A stretch of DNA of 41,236 nt from Mycobacterium sp. (GTDB lineage Bacteria; Actinomycetota; Actinomycetes; Mycobacteriales; Mycobacteriaceae): positions 1 to 41,236 of the forward strand of contig JAOPVI010000275.1 of NCBI GenBank assembly GCA_025966225.1, written 5' to 3'. Under the pieces are notes generated by a model. It was not told the origin of the DNA, ran no database searches, and saw only the letters and a list, made by a program, of their open reading frames with translations. Each line of letters starts with the position of its first letter. The first letter of the stretch is position 1. Position numbers and translations under genes: made by a program. This document shows positions 30,004-39,815 of this stretch, in pieces.

Positions 30004-31727
30004 TAATATCCGGGCCCGTCGGCACCGTTGGACGCTTCCATCGCAGCCCGCACCCGGTCCGTGTCGTGCGGCGTCCAGCCGTCCGGCGGCGCCACGGCCA
30101 CCCAACCGTCCAGAATCGTGTTGCTGTAGTTGTGGCCGTGACCGGCTGGCACCCCGCTGGCATTCGTCATGTCGGCACTCACCTGCCAGAACGTGATGAT
30201 CGGGTACCAACTCATCGATGCCGTTCGGTCCGCGCCCCGCCGCTCGACGAGCCAGTCCGGACGCGAGAACAGCAGGTCCGGCGACCACCAGACGATGGGG
30301 TCGGACGGATGCTGAAGGTACAACACCCGCGTGCCCTCCCACGGCGGCTCGGCGATCCGTCGGATGTCTTCGGAGTCGTTGGCTTGGGCGAACCGCACGG
30401 TGCGACCGTTGTCGTAGCGGGGCTCGACTTCGCGAGTTCCCGGGTCGCGGCGCCGTACCAGCCCGCTCCACAACGCGCTCTCGTGGGGCGGTCCGACCCA
30501 CAACACCGAGGAGAAGCCCATCTTTGCGATGTCGGGCAACCACGGGAAGGCGCCCTGACCGCCCATCGAACCGAGGCTCTCGCCGTACAACAGCAGCTTT
30601 GGGCGCCGCTCCGGCGGCACCCGCAGCCAGCGGTCGTGGATGGTGTCGATCAGCAGCCGACCGGATTTGATCGACTTCTCCCGGTCGCCAAGAAACGAAA
30701 TCCAGCTTGGCAGAAACGAATACTGCACCCCGACTAGCGCGGTGTCGCCGTTGTACATGGTCTCGATGGCCCTCGCGGCGACGGGGTTGATCCAGCCCGT
30801 CCCCGTCGTCGGGATGAGCACCAGCAGCTTGCGGTCGAACGCGCCGGTGCGCTCGAGTTCACGGACGACGACGTCCATCCGGCCCTCGTCGGTGTCGGCG
30901 GTCTGCAGGCCGGCGTACACGCGGATGGGCTCCTTTGCAGGTCGCCCGTTCAGCTTTGCCAGCTCGGCCGCGTGTGGCCCGGTGGCCACGAAGTTCCGGC
31001 CCTGATAGCCAAGGGTGCCCCACGGCGCCAACGACATTGGGCTACCCGACCTTTCCGACGCCTCGGGTTGGACGACGCCTTCCCGCGTTTGGGAGTTCTG
31101 CGGCTGAAACGCAAGGTTCGCCCCGGCCAGAAAACCCCGGTACAGCACACCGTTGAGCAGCAGAACGAGCACGATCACGACGATGGTCGTGCCGATGGCC
31201 AGTGCGACTTCCCTATCGAGGTGCCAGCGTCGAATGATCACTCGAGCAAGTACTTTGATGGCGTCGAGCACCACGCGGGACAACCCGACGCATGCGCCGC
31301 CGACGGCCACCGCAATGATCACCGTGCGTAGGTAGGACGACGTCACCGGACCTTCGATGCCCATCACGTCCGACACCTGACGTTGCCAACGGGCCGCCGG
31401 GATCAGCATCAGCAGGCTCGCGGTTGCCGAGAGCGCGACGGTACCGACCTTCAACCGGTTCTGGACGCGCTTCGGCGGCGGCCACCAGCGCATGCGATGA
31501 AAGACGAAGTGGTGGAACACCTTCCCGATGACGACACCGATGGCGTAACCGATCGACGCCGTGACGCCACCGATCACACCCTGGAACAGCCAGTCCCTGG
31601 GAAGCAGCGACGGAGTCAGCGACAGACAGAAGAACAGGGCCCCGACGCCAACGCCGACGAAGTCGAGTCGAATCAGGCCCCATGCCCAGACGAGCAGCGG
31701 ATGCGAAGTATTGGCTGGCGCCCTCAC
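30003..31727 (-). CDS. Membrane alpha/beta hydrolase, Abhydrolase_9 (Rv1069c-like)
   Basis: 574 residues. The N-terminal half (1-200) has four to five membrane helices, starting [23 protein letters not shown]; this matches the Abhydrolase_9_N domain. The C-terminal half is an alpha/beta hydrolase with nucleophile elbow [12 protein letters not shown] (Ser near 384). [13 protein letters not shown] and GHGHNYS carry probable acid and histidine. The M. tuberculosis relative is Rv1069c, located elsewhere in that genome, so its place between purL and the CPBP gene is unusual compared with it. The GTG overlaps the purL stop (GTGA). An active-site serine facing the membrane surface suggests a lipid or ester substrate. 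Confidence 0.88.
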   Translation of the reverse strand: MRAPANTSHPLLVWAWGLIRLDFVGVGVGALFFCLSLTPSLLPRDWLFQGVIGGVTASIGYAIGVVIGKVFHHFVFHRMRWWPPPKRVQNRLKVGTVALSATASLLMLIPAARWQRQVSDVMGIEGPVTSSYLRTVIIAVAVGGACVGLSRVVLDAIKVLARVIIRRWHLDREVALAIGTTIVVIVLVLLLNGVLYRGFLAGANLAFQPQNSQTREGVVQPEASERSGSPMSLAPWGTLGYQGRNFVATGPHAAELAKLNGRPAKEPIRVYAGLQTADTDEGRMDVVVRELERTGAFDRKLLVLIPTTGTGWINPVAARAIETMYNGDTALVGVQYSFLPSWISFLGDREKSIKSGRLLIDTIHDRWLRVPPERRPKLLLYGESLGSMGGQGAFPWLPDIAKMGFSSVLWVGPPHESALWSGLVRRRDPGTREVEPRYDNGRTVRFAQANDSEDIRRIAEPPWEGTRVLYLQHPSDPIVWWSPDLLFSRPDWLVERRGADRTASMSWYPIITFWQVSADMTNASGVPAGHGHNYSNTILDGWVAVAPPDGWTPHDTDRVRAAMEASNGADGPGY

Positions 31728-34033
31728 CCGAACAGTCCGGGCAGCACGCCCTCCGACGTGCTGCGCAGCTCTGTCAGCGGGACGGTGAACAGGCCTTGGA
31801 CCTCGACGGCAGTGCTGCCTTCGTCGACGACGCCGATGCGGGTGGCGGGCAAACCGCGGGCCTCACACATCGCACGGAACCGGCTCTCCTCGGTGCGCGG
31901 CACGGCGACGAGCACCCGCCCCGCGGACTCGGAGAACAGGAGTACAAAGGCCTCGGCCGCTGATTCATAACCGATGGGAAGCACCAGGCGGCAACCGGTT
32001 TCGCCTGCCATTGCCGCCTCGACGACGGCTTGAATCAGCCCTCCCTCGCTGAGATCGTGCGCAGCGGAGATCAGCCCGTCCTTCGACGCGGAGGCCAGGA
32101 CTTCGCCGAGCAACTGCTCCCGCGCCAGGTCGACTTTGGGCGGCAGTCCACCGAGGTGGTCGGCGGTGACCTGAGCCCAGATCGAGCCGTCGAACTCGTC
32201 GCGGGTGTCTCCGAGCAGGATCAGCGTCTCACCCGGTTCGGTGCCGACGCCGGTGGGGATGCGTCGCGTCACGTCGTCGAGCACGCCGAGCACGCCGACC
32301 ACGGGCGTTGGGAGGATGGCGGTGGTTCCGGTTTGGTTGTAGAAGCTGACGTTGCCGCCGGTGACCGGAATGCCAAGCGCCGCACAGCCATCAGCGAGCC
32401 CGCGGACGGCCTGGGCGAACTGCCACATCACCCCGGGATCCTCCGGCGAGCCGAAGTTGAGGCAGTTGGTGACGGCGACGGGGATGGCGCCGGTGACCGC
32501 GACGTTGCGATAGGCCTCCGCGAGCGCAAGCTGTGCCCCCGTGTACGGGTCGAGGAACGTGTAGCGCCCCGACGCATCGGTGGACACCGCGATACCGCGC
32601 CCGGTCGCTTCGTCGATGCGAAGCACACCACCGTCGGCGTGTTCAGCGAGCACCGTGTTGCCTCGCACGTAGCGGTCGTACTGCTCGGTGATGAACGCGC
32701 GGCTGCACAGGTGCGGGCTACCAAGCAGCGCAAGCAAAGTCGCGCGCAGCTCGTCGCCGGTCGACGGCCGTGGCAGATTGGCCGACGTGTCGGCGTTCAA
32801 CGCGTCCTGGGTATCGGGCCGGATCACTGGGCGCTCGTAGATGGGCCCCTCGTGCGCCACGGTGCGAGGCGGCACGTCGACGACGGTCTCGCCGTTCCAG
32901 GTGATCTCGAGGTGCTCGCCGTCGGTCACCTCCCCGATGACCGTCGCAAGCACCTCCCACTTGCGGCAGACCGCCATGAACGCGTCCACGTGTTCCGGAG
33001 CGACGACTGCGCACATGCGTTCCTGTGATTCGCTGGACAGCACCTCCGCGGGGGTCATGAACTTCGCCCGCAGCGGTACCTTGTCGAGTTCGATCGACAT
33101 GCCGCCATCGCCTGCCGAAGCGAGTTCGGAGGTGGCACAGGACAATCCGGCGCCGCCGAGGTCCTGAATGCCGATCACCAGGCCGGCGGCGTACAGCTCG
33201 AGACAGCACTCGATGAGCACCTTCTCCATGAACGGGTCGCCGACCTGAACCGAAGGGAGTTTCTTGCGACCCGGCCCGTCGCCCTCGTCACCGCCGAACG
33301 TCTCCGAGGCCAGCACCGACACGCCACCGATGCCGTCCAGGCCGGTCCGCGCGCCGAACAGAATGATCTTGTTGCCCGTCCCCGACGCGAAGGCCAGGTG
33401 CAGATCCTCCTTGCGGAGCACCCCGATGCACATCGCATTCACCAGCGGATTGCCCGCATAGGACGCGTCGAAGACCGTCTCACCGCCGATGTTTGGCAGG
33501 CCGAGCGAGTTCCCGTATCCGCCGACGCCGCGTACGACCCCGTCGAGCACCCTTCGGGTGTCCGGGGCGTCGGCCGCGCCGAAGCGCAACTGGTCCATGA
33601 CCGCCACGGGGCGCGCACCCATCGCCATGATGTCGCGGACGATGCCGCCGACCCCGGTGGCCGCACCCTGGTACGGCTCGACGTACGACGGGTGGTTGTG
33701 GGACTCGACCTTGAACGTCACGGCCCAGCCGTCGCCGATGTCGACGACGCCTGCGTTCTCGCCGATGCCTGCGAGCATCGCGGCGCGCATGGCCTCGGTG
33801 GTGGTCTCGCCGAAGTAGCGCAGGTGGACCTTCGACGACTTGTAGGAGCAGTGCTCGCTCCACATCACCGAGTACATCGCCAGTTCGGCGTCGGTGGGCC
33901 GACGCCCGAGGATCTCGCGGATCCGCTGGTACTCGTCGTCCTTTAGCCCGAGCTCACGGAAGGGCTGCGGTTGGTCGGGAGTGGTTGCGGCGGTCTGGAC
34001 GGTGTCAACTTCGTGGCTGAGCCCGGATGTCAC
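31724..34033 (-). CDS. purL: Phosphoribosylformylglycinamidine synthase subunit PurL (small type)
   Basis: 769 residues, the small PurL that works with PurQ and PurS to convert FGAR to FGAM. Landmarks: [35 protein letters not shown] (His and metal site), [22 protein letters not shown], and [11 protein letters not shown]. The GTG start at 34031-34033 is 6 nt after a TAGACT -10 and lacks a ribosome site, so it appears leaderless; the -10 overlaps the stop of the upstream antiporter. The stop overlaps the start of the membrane hydrolase. purQ and purS lie 6 kb away on the same strand. Rv0803 is the counterpart. Confidence 0.97.
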   Translation of the reverse strand: MTSGLSHEVDTVQTAATTPDQPQPFRELGLKDDEYQRIREILGRRPTDAELAMYSVMWSEHCSYKSSKVHLRYFGETTTEAMRAAMLAGIGENAGVVDIGDGWAVTFKVESHNHPSYVEPYQGAATGVGGIVRDIMAMGARPVAVMDQLRFGAADAPDTRRVLDGVVRGVGGYGNSLGLPNIGGETVFDASYAGNPLVNAMCIGVLRKEDLHLAFASGTGNKIILFGARTGLDGIGGVSVLASETFGGDEGDGPGRKKLPSVQVGDPFMEKVLIECCLELYAAGLVIGIQDLGGAGLSCATSELASAGDGGMSIELDKVPLRAKFMTPAEVLSSESQERMCAVVAPEHVDAFMAVCRKWEVLATVIGEVTDGEHLEITWNGETVVDVPPRTVAHEGPIYERPVIRPDTQDALNADTSANLPRPSTGDELRATLLALLGSPHLCSRAFITEQYDRYVRGNTVLAEHADGGVLRIDEATGRGIAVSTDASGRYTFLDPYTGAQLALAEAYRNVAVTGAIPVAVTNCLNFGSPEDPGVMWQFAQAVRGLADGCAALGIPVTGGNVSFYNQTGTTAILPTPVVGVLGVLDDVTRRIPTGVGTEPGETLILLGDTRDEFDGSIWAQVTADHLGGLPPKVDLAREQLLGEVLASASKDGLISAAHDLSEGGLIQAVVEAAMAGETGCRLVLPIGYESAAEAFVLLFSESAGRVLVAVPRTEESRFRAMCEARGLPATRIGVVDEGSTAVEVQGLFTVPLTELRSTSEGVLPGLFG

Positions 34034-34039
34034 GCGATC

Positions 34040-34045
34040 AGTCTA
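34040..34045 (-). promoter_or_regulatory. -10 (TAGACT) of leaderless purL
   Basis: On the minus strand, TAGACT is followed by 6 nt and the GTG of purL. Its first three bases are the antiporter stop codon. Confidence 0.6.
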
Positions 34046-35272
34046 GTTGTGCTCGTCCGCCGTTCCTGGCTGCCGCGCATGCGAGCTGGCGTAGGCGCGC
34101 GCGACGATGGGTGCGCTGAGCCCGTGCAGCACAACGCTGCCGAGTACCACCAGCACCGTCGTCAACAGAACCTGTTTCTCGGCGCCACCGTCGAGCACGT
34201 TGAAGGCCAGTAGCCCGAAGACGATCGACGTCGTGCCACGGGGTCCTAGCCAGCCGACCAACAGTCGTTCCGGCCAGGTGAACGTCGACCCGAGCATGGC
34301 GATCAGTACGGGAATGAGCCGGACCACCGTCAGCGCCAGCAGGGCGAACACCACCATTCCAATGGAGACGCCGCCCGACATCACCGCCAGCACGCCGATC
34401 CCGCTGATCACGAACCACATCGCCGCGGTCAGCAGCACCGCGACATCGTCGACGAGTTCCAGTTCCTGGCGGAAGTCCGGCGAGCGCCGCACGTACTGGA
34501 ACGCGATCCCGCACACGAACGAGGACACGAACCCGTTGCCGCCGATGCCGACGCTCAGCGCCCACGTGAGCACCGGTGCGGCGACCAGGATGATCCGCTT
34601 GGACTGCTCGGTCATCAGGTTGCGGTGTTCGGCGGCATTGGCCAGGGCGGCCAGGGCGGCACCGACCACGAGGCCCATGAGCACCGCCTTGACGGCTTCG
34701 GAAATCGCGGGGCCGACCGCGTCGACGGCTGACTTCTTGTCTTCGACGTCGGTGGCCAGCGCCAACGCGAAGACCAGAACCGGCGAGAGGATTCCGTCCT
34801 TGTAGCCGGCCTCGACGTTGAGCAGGTTGCGCACCCGTTCGGGCAGCCGTTCGTCGCGCAGAATCGAGGATGCCGGCGCGAAGTCGGTCGAGACCACCAC
34901 GCAGGCGATCACCAGCAACACCGTCCAGGACAGCCCGGGCAGCAGCCACAGCCCCAGTACCGTCGCGGTCGCCACGCCCAGTGGTAACGCGATGAGCAGC
35001 AGTCGGAGCGCCGAGCGAGGATCGCGGCCGAACAGTCCGCCACGCACGTCGGTGGCGTCGACGAACAGCAGCACCGCCAGGACGAGTTCGGCGAGTTGTT
35101 CGACGACATGGGTATTCAGGATGTCGGCCAGCGCGTGATACGTGCCGTACTCGATCGCCACTCCCGCGAGCACGAGCAGGATCGGCGCGGTGATCCGCCC
35201 CCGCTGCATGGGTTGGGCAAGCAGCGCCCAGAGGGCCAACACCGCCGACAGCGCTATCAGGGACTGAACCAC
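34043..35272 (-). CDS. Cation:proton antiporter, CPA1 (NhaP-like)
   Basis: A 409-residue membrane protein with about 12 helices. Ion-translocation motifs of the CPA1 class are visible: VVVSTDFAPASSI in the fifth helix (S-T-D) and LLNVEAGYKDG (E-x-G-x-x-D-G) after it, both close to NhaP. The last helix region is FGLLAFNVLDGGAEKQVLLTTV. It exchanges Na+ or K+ for protons across the inner membrane; the ion cannot be judged by eye. The start codon is ATG at 35270-35272. Only 9 bp separate its stop and the purL start, though purL has its own promoter overlapping that stop. Confidence 0.85.
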   Translation of the reverse strand: MVQSLIALSAVLALWALLAQPMQRGRITAPILLVLAGVAIEYGTYHALADILNTHVVEQLAELVLAVLLFVDATDVRGGLFGRDPRSALRLLLIALPLGVATATVLGLWLLPGLSWTVLLVIACVVVSTDFAPASSILRDERLPERVRNLLNVEAGYKDGILSPVLVFALALATDVEDKKSAVDAVGPAISEAVKAVLMGLVVGAALAALANAAEHRNLMTEQSKRIILVAAPVLTWALSVGIGGNGFVSSFVCGIAFQYVRRSPDFRQELELVDDVAVLLTAAMWFVISGIGVLAVMSGGVSIGMVVFALLALTVVRLIPVLIAMLGSTFTWPERLLVGWLGPRGTTSIVFGLLAFNVLDGGAEKQVLLTTVLVVLGSVVLHGLSAPIVARAYASSHARQPGTADEHN

Positions 35273-35332
35273 GGGCGCGATCTTGCCAGTGGCCCGGTGC
35301 CGCTGTCAGTCCGTCGGATCAGACCGCAAGCG

Positions 35333-35677
35333 CTACTGCCCCGCTACGCAGAACGCATTGCCGTCGGGATCGGCCAACACCACCCAGCCGAAGTCGCCGA
35401 TGCTGTGCCGTCCCGTTTCGGACGCCCCCGCCGCCACCAGGCGGGCCACCTCGGCCTCGACGTCGTCGGACGTGAAGTCGAGGTGGACCCGGTTCTTGCC
35501 GGGCGTCGGGTCGGGCACCTTCTGAAAGCCAAGCCGCGGACCCTCGGACCGGATGACGACGACGAACTCGTCGGGCATCAGCTCCTGTACCTCGCCACCG
35601 AACTGCGCGGCCCACCACGCCGCCGCCCGGCCTGGGGCCGCACTGTCGAACGTGACCATTTCCATCTTGAGCGCCAT
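35333..35677 (-). CDS. VOC-superfamily (glyoxalase-like) protein, Rv0801-like
   Basis: A 114-residue single vicinal-oxygen-chelate fold: two beta-alpha-beta-beta-beta modules with MALKMEMVTFDSAAPGRAAAWW, then RVHLDFTSDDVEAEVARLVAAGA and VLADPDGNAFCV. Possible metal ligands are His in RVHLDF and an acid near VTFD, but not all positions of glyoxalase I are present, so the activity is uncertain. It lies 14 nt downstream of pepC on the same strand, probably as one operon, as in M. tuberculosis (Rv0800-Rv0801). Confidence 0.85.
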   Translation of the reverse strand: MALKMEMVTFDSAAPGRAAAWWAAQFGGEVQELMPDEFVVVIRSEGPRLGFQKVPDPTPGKNRVHLDFTSDDVEAEVARLVAAGASETGRHSIGDFGWVVLADPDGNAFCVAGQ

Positions 35678-35691
35678 GGCCCGACGCTAGC

Positions 35692-36984
35692 TCACGCCGG
35701 CGACAAGAAGGCCTGCAATGCAAGGGAATAGGCGTTGACGTCGGCAGCCCCCATCAGTTCCCGCGCCGAATGCATCGCCAGCTGCGCAGCACCGACGTCG
35801 ACCGTCGGAATCCCGGTTCGGGCCGAGGTCATCGGACCGATCGTCGACCCGCAGGGCAGATCGGCCCGGTGTTCGTAGCGCTGCAGTGGCACCCCGGCCT
35901 GCGCGCACGCCAGCGCGAACGCCGCGGCGGTGCGGCTGTCGGTGGCGTAGCGCAGGTTCGGCTGCACCTTCAGCACGGGCCCGGCGTTGACCTCGATGAG
36001 GTGGCCCGGCTCGTGACGTTCCGGGTAGTTGGGGTGCGTGGCGTGCGCCATGTCGCCCGAGGCCACCATCGATCCGGGCAGCCTGCGTAGGAAGTCCTCC
36101 CGCGTGCCGCCCGCGGACAGGGTGATCCGTTCGAGCACCGTCAGCAGCAGGTCGGATTGCGCGCCGTGATCCGACGTCGAGCCGACCTCTTCGTGGTCGA
36201 AGAGCGCCAGCACGGGCACGTCGTCGCGCGACTCGGCGGCCAGGAACGCCTCCAGCCCGGCATAGCAGGTGCCTTGATTGTCGAGCCGAGGGGCGCTGAC
36301 CAGTTCGCGTTCGGCGCCGACGAGCGTCGCGGGCGTCAGATCGTGGGTCATCAGGTCGGCGGCCAGCACGTCGGAGGGGTCGACGTCCGCGCGCTCGGCC
36401 ACGTAGTCCAGGAAGGAACGCGTCCCGCCGCCGACACCCCAGACGGCGTTGACATGGCGCTGCGGGTTCAGTTCCAGGCCCTTGCGGTCTTCGGAGAGGT
36501 GGATGGCCAGCTGGGGCACCCGCAGGATGGGGTCGTCGATGCGGACCAGCACGTGCCCGACGCCGCCGTTCCCCCGGTCGCTACGCTCCTGCCCGCCGGA
36601 CGTTCCGGACCGCAGGGACAGCCGTCCGCTGACACCCAAATCCCGGTCCAGCCACGAGTTCAGCCACGCCCCGCCGTAGGGCTCGAGCGCCACCACCTGC
36701 CAACCGGATAGGAAGCGGTCGGGGTGCTGCTTGACCCGCAGGTTCGGGCTGTCGGTGTGCCCTCCGACGATGCGGAAGGGGACGCCGGCGTCGACCGACT
36801 TCCATGCGACCAGCGAGCCTGCCCGCACGACGAAGTAGCCGGGAGCGTCCGACGGCCAAGCGTCGCCCTCGTCGAGCTCGGTGAAGCCCGCGTCGCTCAG
36901 CCGCTGCGCAACGGTGACGCACACGTGGAAGGGCGACGGGGAGGCGTCGATGAATTCACAGAGGCCTTGCGGGCTAGCTGCCAT
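35692..36984 (-). CDS. pepC: Aminopeptidase PepC, M18 family
   Basis: A 430-residue M18 zinc aminopeptidase. Metal and catalytic sites: [12 protein letters not shown] (His, Asp), [17 protein letters not shown] (Glu-Glu and Asp), [15 protein letters not shown], and [15 protein letters not shown]. It trims N-terminal residues, usually acidic ones, in the cytosol as a large multimer. The ATG at 36982-36984 is chosen because the frame before it (to 37068) runs into the promoter of the divergent DyP gene and shows no coding pattern. Rv0800 is the counterpart. Divergent from the DyP gene with 50 nt between. Confidence 0.93.
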   Translation of the reverse strand: MAASPQGLCEFIDASPSPFHVCVTVAQRLSDAGFTELDEGDAWPSDAPGYFVVRAGSLVAWKSVDAGVPFRIVGGHTDSPNLRVKQHPDRFLSGWQVVALEPYGGAWLNSWLDRDLGVSGRLSLRSGTSGGQERSDRGNGGVGHVLVRIDDPILRVPQLAIHLSEDRKGLELNPQRHVNAVWGVGGGTRSFLDYVAERADVDPSDVLAADLMTHDLTPATLVGAERELVSAPRLDNQGTCYAGLEAFLAAESRDDVPVLALFDHEEVGSTSDHGAQSDLLLTVLERITLSAGGTREDFLRRLPGSMVASGDMAHATHPNYPERHEPGHLIEVNAGPVLKVQPNLRYATDSRTAAAFALACAQAGVPLQRYEHRADLPCGSTIGPMTSARTGIPTVDVGAAQLAMHSARELMGAADVNAYSLALQAFLSPA

Positions 36985-37022
36985 CTTTGTATCTTGACGG
37001 GCGTTTTCGCGGAGCGTCGCGC

Positions 37023-37028
37023 TAGGGT
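37023..37028 (+). promoter_or_regulatory. -10 (TAGGGT) of leaderless DyP-encapsulin operon
   Basis: TAGGGT, 6 nt, then GTG 37035; no ribosome site precedes the GTG. Confidence 0.6.
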
Positions 37029-37034
37029 CCATTT

Positions 37035-38048
37035 GTGCCCGCCCCGTTGCCACAGCCCGTCGCGGCACCGCTCACGCCGGCAGCCATCTTTCTGGTAGCG
37101 ACCATCGACGACGGCGGCGAGGCAAGAGTTCACGACGCCCTCGGCGACCTGTCCGGACTGGTGCGCGCAGTTGGGTTCCGCGACCCGGGTCGATTGCTTT
37201 CGTTGGTGACCTCCATCGGCTCAGACGTATGGGACCGACTCTTCTCCGGACCCCGCCCCGCCGAGTTGCATCCGTTCGTCGCACTGAAGGGTCCGCGGCA
37301 TTACGCCCCTTCCACGCCAGGCGATCTGCTGTTCCACGTCAAAGCCACGTCGCTGGACTACGCCTTCGAACTCGCCAAGCGCATCGTGAACGCGATGGCA
37401 GGCGCGGTCACTGTGGTCGACGAGGTCCAGGGCTTCAAGTTCTTCGACAACCGCGACCTGATGGGATTCGTGGACGGCACCGAGAATCCCGCAGGCGCGG
37501 TGGCGATCAACGCCACGTCGATCGGTGCGGAGGATCCCGACTTCGCGGGCGGCTGCTATGTGCACGTCCAGAAGTACCTGCACGACATGAGCAAATGGGA
37601 CGCGCTGTCAGTCACCGAGCAGGAGCGGGTGATCGGCCGGACCAAGCTCGAGGACATCGAGCTGGACGACGACGAGAAGCCCGCCAATTCCCACCTGGCC
37701 CTCAACGTCATCGAAGACGCCGACGGTAACGAGCTGAAGATCGTGCGGCACAACATGCCGTTCGGCGAAGTTGGCAAGTCCGAGTACGGCACGTATTACA
37801 TCGCCTACTCGCGGACCCCGGCGGTCACCGAGCGGATGCTGAACAACATGTTCATCGGCGACCCGCCTGGCAACACCGACCGCATTCTCGACTTCTCCAC
37901 GGCGATGACGGGCACGATGTTCTTCACACCGTCCGCTGATTTTCTCGATGACCCACCGCCGCTGCCGAATTCGGAGCCCGAGGAACCCGAAGCAGCTCCC
38001 ACCCACGACGGCTCACTGGCGATCGGCAGCCTGAAAGGAACACCCTGA
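37035..38048 (+). CDS. Dye-decolorizing peroxidase (DyP), encapsulin cargo
   Basis: A 337-residue haem peroxidase. The DyP motif G-x-x-D-G is GFVDG (144-148), with Asp147 as the acid-base residue; His239 in IVRHNMPFG is the proximal haem ligand; YIAYSRTP provides another conserved arginine. The C-terminus (325-337) is [13 protein letters not shown], the cargo-loading peptide for type 1 encapsulins. It corresponds to Rv0799c (335 residues). The GTG start is leaderless, 6 nt after a -10. The stop shares one base with the encapsulin ATG (TGATG), so the two are made together. It likely detoxifies peroxide inside the shell. Confidence 0.97.
   Translation: MPAPLPQPVAAPLTPAAIFLVATIDDGGEARVHDALGDLSGLVRAVGFRDPGRLLSLVTSIGSDVWDRLFSGPRPAELHPFVALKGPRHYAPSTPGDLLFHVKATSLDYAFELAKRIVNAMAGAVTVVDEVQGFKFFDNRDLMGFVDGTENPAGAVAINATSIGAEDPDFAGGCYVHVQKYLHDMSKWDALSVTEQERVIGRTKLEDIELDDDEKPANSHLALNVIEDADGNELKIVRHNMPFGEVGKSEYGTYYIAYSRTPAVTERMLNNMFIGDPPGNTDRILDFSTAMTGTMFFTPSADFLDDPPPLPNSEPEEPEAAPTHDGSLAIGSLKGTP
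38007..38045 (+). other. Encapsulin cargo-loading peptide code in the DyP gene
   Basis: Codes for [13 protein letters not shown] at the extreme C-terminus, matching the family targeting motif of the form D-G-S-L-x-I-G-S-L-K. It follows a flexible Pro/Glu-rich linker ([16 protein letters not shown]). Confidence 0.9.
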
Positions 38049-38845
38049 TGAACAATCTGTACCGCGAGCTTGCTCCGATCACCGACGAGGCGTGGGAGGA
38101 GATCGAGACCGAGGCCACCCGAACCTTCAAGCGCCACATTGCCGGCAGGCGGGTCGTCGATGTGAGCGAGCCGGGCGGACCGGTGACGGCGGCCATCAGC
38201 ACCGGCCATCTGCTGGACGTCGCATCCCCGGGAGACGGCGTCACGGCCCATCTTCGCGAGAGCAAACCCCTTGTCCGGTTGCGGGTTCCGTTCACCATCG
38301 CCCGGACCGACATCGACGACGTCGAACGCGGATCGCAGGATTCGGACTGGGACCCGGTCAAGGAGGCCGCCAAGCAGCTGGCCTTCGCCGAGGACCGCGC
38401 GATCTTCGAGGGGTACGCGGCCGCTTCGATCGAGGGCATCCGGTCCTCGAGCTCCAACCCGCCGCTGACCTTGCCGTCGGATCCCGCAGAGATTCCCGAC
38501 GTGATCTCGCAGGCGCTGTCCGAACTGCGGCTGGCCGGCGTCGACGGCCCGTACTGCGTGCTCCTGTCGGCCGATGTGTACACCCAGGTCAGCGAGACGA
38601 CCGCACACGGCTATCCAATCCGCGAGCACCTCAGTCGGCTCATCGACGGCGAGATCATCTGGGCGCCCGCGATCGACGGGGCGTTCGTGCTCTCGACCCG
38701 TGGCGGCGACTTCGACCTGCAACTGGGCACCGACGTGTCGATCGGCTACCTGTCGCACGACGCCGACACCGTCCAGTTGTACCTGCAGGAGACGTTGACG
38801 TTCCTCGCCTACACGGCCGAGGCGTCCGTCGCGCTGACCGCCTAG
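38048..38845 (+). CDS. Type 1 encapsulin shell protein (Cfp29-like)
   Basis: 265 residues, the same length as M. tuberculosis Cfp29 (Rv0798c). It has the HK97-like fold: N-terminal helix NNLYRELAPITDEAWEEIE, then RTFKRHIAGRRVVDV, and an E-loop with RVPFTIARTDIDDVERG. The P-domain helix contains DPVKEAAKQLAFAEDRAIFEGY. Such shells assemble as T=1 capsids of 60 copies enclosing DyP by its C-terminal tag. Translationally coupled to DyP. A hairpin follows 12 nt after the stop. No signal peptide, as expected for a cytosolic nanocompartment. Confidence 0.97.
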   Translation: MNNLYRELAPITDEAWEEIETEATRTFKRHIAGRRVVDVSEPGGPVTAAISTGHLLDVASPGDGVTAHLRESKPLVRLRVPFTIARTDIDDVERGSQDSDWDPVKEAAKQLAFAEDRAIFEGYAAASIEGIRSSSSNPPLTLPSDPAEIPDVISQALSELRLAGVDGPYCVLLSADVYTQVSETTAHGYPIREHLSRLIDGEIIWAPAIDGAFVLSTRGGDFDLQLGTDVSIGYLSHDADTVQLYLQETLTFLAYTAEASVALTA

Positions 38846-38857
38846 CGCAGTTCCCGC

Positions 38858-38913
38858 GAGCGTGCGTGTCGGTACGCCGACACGCCGGGGCATTTGGCAT
38901 CTCACGCACGCTC
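38858..38913. terminator. Nested hairpin after encapsulin
   Basis: GAGCGTGCGTG (38858-38868) pairs perfectly with CACGCACGCTC (38903-38913); a second hairpin GTGTCGG-TACG-CCGACAC (38866-38883) competes for the left arm. Most probably a terminator. The motif resembles dispersed GC-rich repeats of mycobacterial intergenic regions. Confidence 0.6.
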
Positions 38914-39002
38914 GTCGCGGCATCGCCGAGTTATGGAATAACTAGTCCGGAATGGGACTTATGCGGGGTGGCTTCAGAAACTTCTCGCAGGAGGTACTTA
39001 CC

Positions 39003-39752
39003 ATGACGAACACACTGACCGGCAAGACCGCACTGGTCACCGGCGCGACCGCGGGCATCGGCTACGCCGTCGCCGTACAGTTGGCCGCCGAAGGCGCCGA
39101 GGTGATCGTGCACGGCCGCGACGCCGAGCGCGGCGCAAAGGCCGTGCAGGACATCGAAAACGCAGGCGGCAAGGCACGTTTCGTCGCCGCCGACGTCTCA
39201 AAGGCCGCCGACGTGCGGCGCCTCGCTGACGAGGCGGGCGCCGTCGACATCCTGGTCAACAACGCGGGCATCTACCGGTTCGCCCCGACGTTCGACACCA
39301 CGGACGCCGACTTCGACGACCAAATCGACACGAACCTGCGTGCGCCTTACATTCTGGTGCAGAAGCTGGTTCCGGGAATGATCAAGCGCGGTAGCGGCTC
39401 GGTGATCAACGTGACGACCGTCGGGGCGAGCACGCCAGCTGGCGGCGCGGGCATCTACGGCGCCAGCAAGGCTGCCCTCGAGCTCCTGACCAAGTTGTGG
39501 GCGGACGAGTTCGGCACCCGGGGCGTACGGGTCAACGCCGTCGCCCCAGGGCCGACGCGGACACCGGGTACCGCCGACCTGTCCACCGAGTTGATCGAAG
39601 GCCTCGGCCGCACCACCGCACTTGGCCGCACAGCCGAGGCCGACGAGATCGCCAACGTCGTGACGTTCGTCGCCTCCCCGGCCGCGAGCTACGTGAACGG
39701 CGCGATCCTCACCGTCGGTGGTGGCGCGCAGGCGATCAAGCCGGCCGCCTAA
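39003..39752 (+). CDS. Short-chain dehydrogenase/reductase
   Basis: 249 residues, a classical SDR. TGATAGIG (about 14-21) binds NAD(P), then N-N-A-G in ILVNNAGIYRF; the catalytic set is Ser in VINVTTVGAS, Y-G-A-S-K (Tyr/Lys) and N in DTNLRAPYI. PGPTRTPGT and YVNGAILTVGGG close the fold. The ATG at 39003 follows AGGAGG (about 38989-38994) well; the frame upstream to 38952 has a GTG/ATG but no site. Substrate unknown. It is not in an operon with the encapsulin genes, since a terminator-like hairpin intervenes. Ends before another large hairpin at 39761. Confidence 0.9.
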   Translation: MTNTLTGKTALVTGATAGIGYAVAVQLAAEGAEVIVHGRDAERGAKAVQDIENAGGKARFVAADVSKAADVRRLADEAGAVDILVNNAGIYRFAPTFDTTDADFDDQIDTNLRAPYILVQKLVPGMIKRGSGSVINVTTVGASTPAGGAGIYGASKAALELLTKLWADEFGTRGVRVNAVAPGPTRTPGTADLSTELIEGLGRTTALGRTAEADEIANVVTFVASPAASYVNGAILTVGGGAQAIKPAA

Positions 39753-39760
39753 CCCCTTGC

Positions 39761-39808
39761 GATTTCGGCGCGGTTTCGTTCGCTCAGCGAACGGACCGCG
39801 CCGAAGTC
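39761..39808. terminator. Large bidirectional terminator hairpin
   Basis: The left arm (39761-39783) pairs with the right arm (39787-39808) over about 20 bp with one bulge and one mismatch; loop TCA. The inner part is CGTTCGC/GCGAACG. It separates convergent SDR and purQ. Confidence 0.75.
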
Positions 39809-39815
39809 GTGGCTA

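Noticed and set aside
30003-31727. Purine-related role for the membrane hydrolase
   Set aside because: Apart from the overlap with purL there is no domain evidence; linkage alone does not support a purine function.
38952-39002. N-terminal extension of the SDR
   Set aside because: AGGAGG lies between these codons and ATG 39003, and the extension has no SDR similarity.
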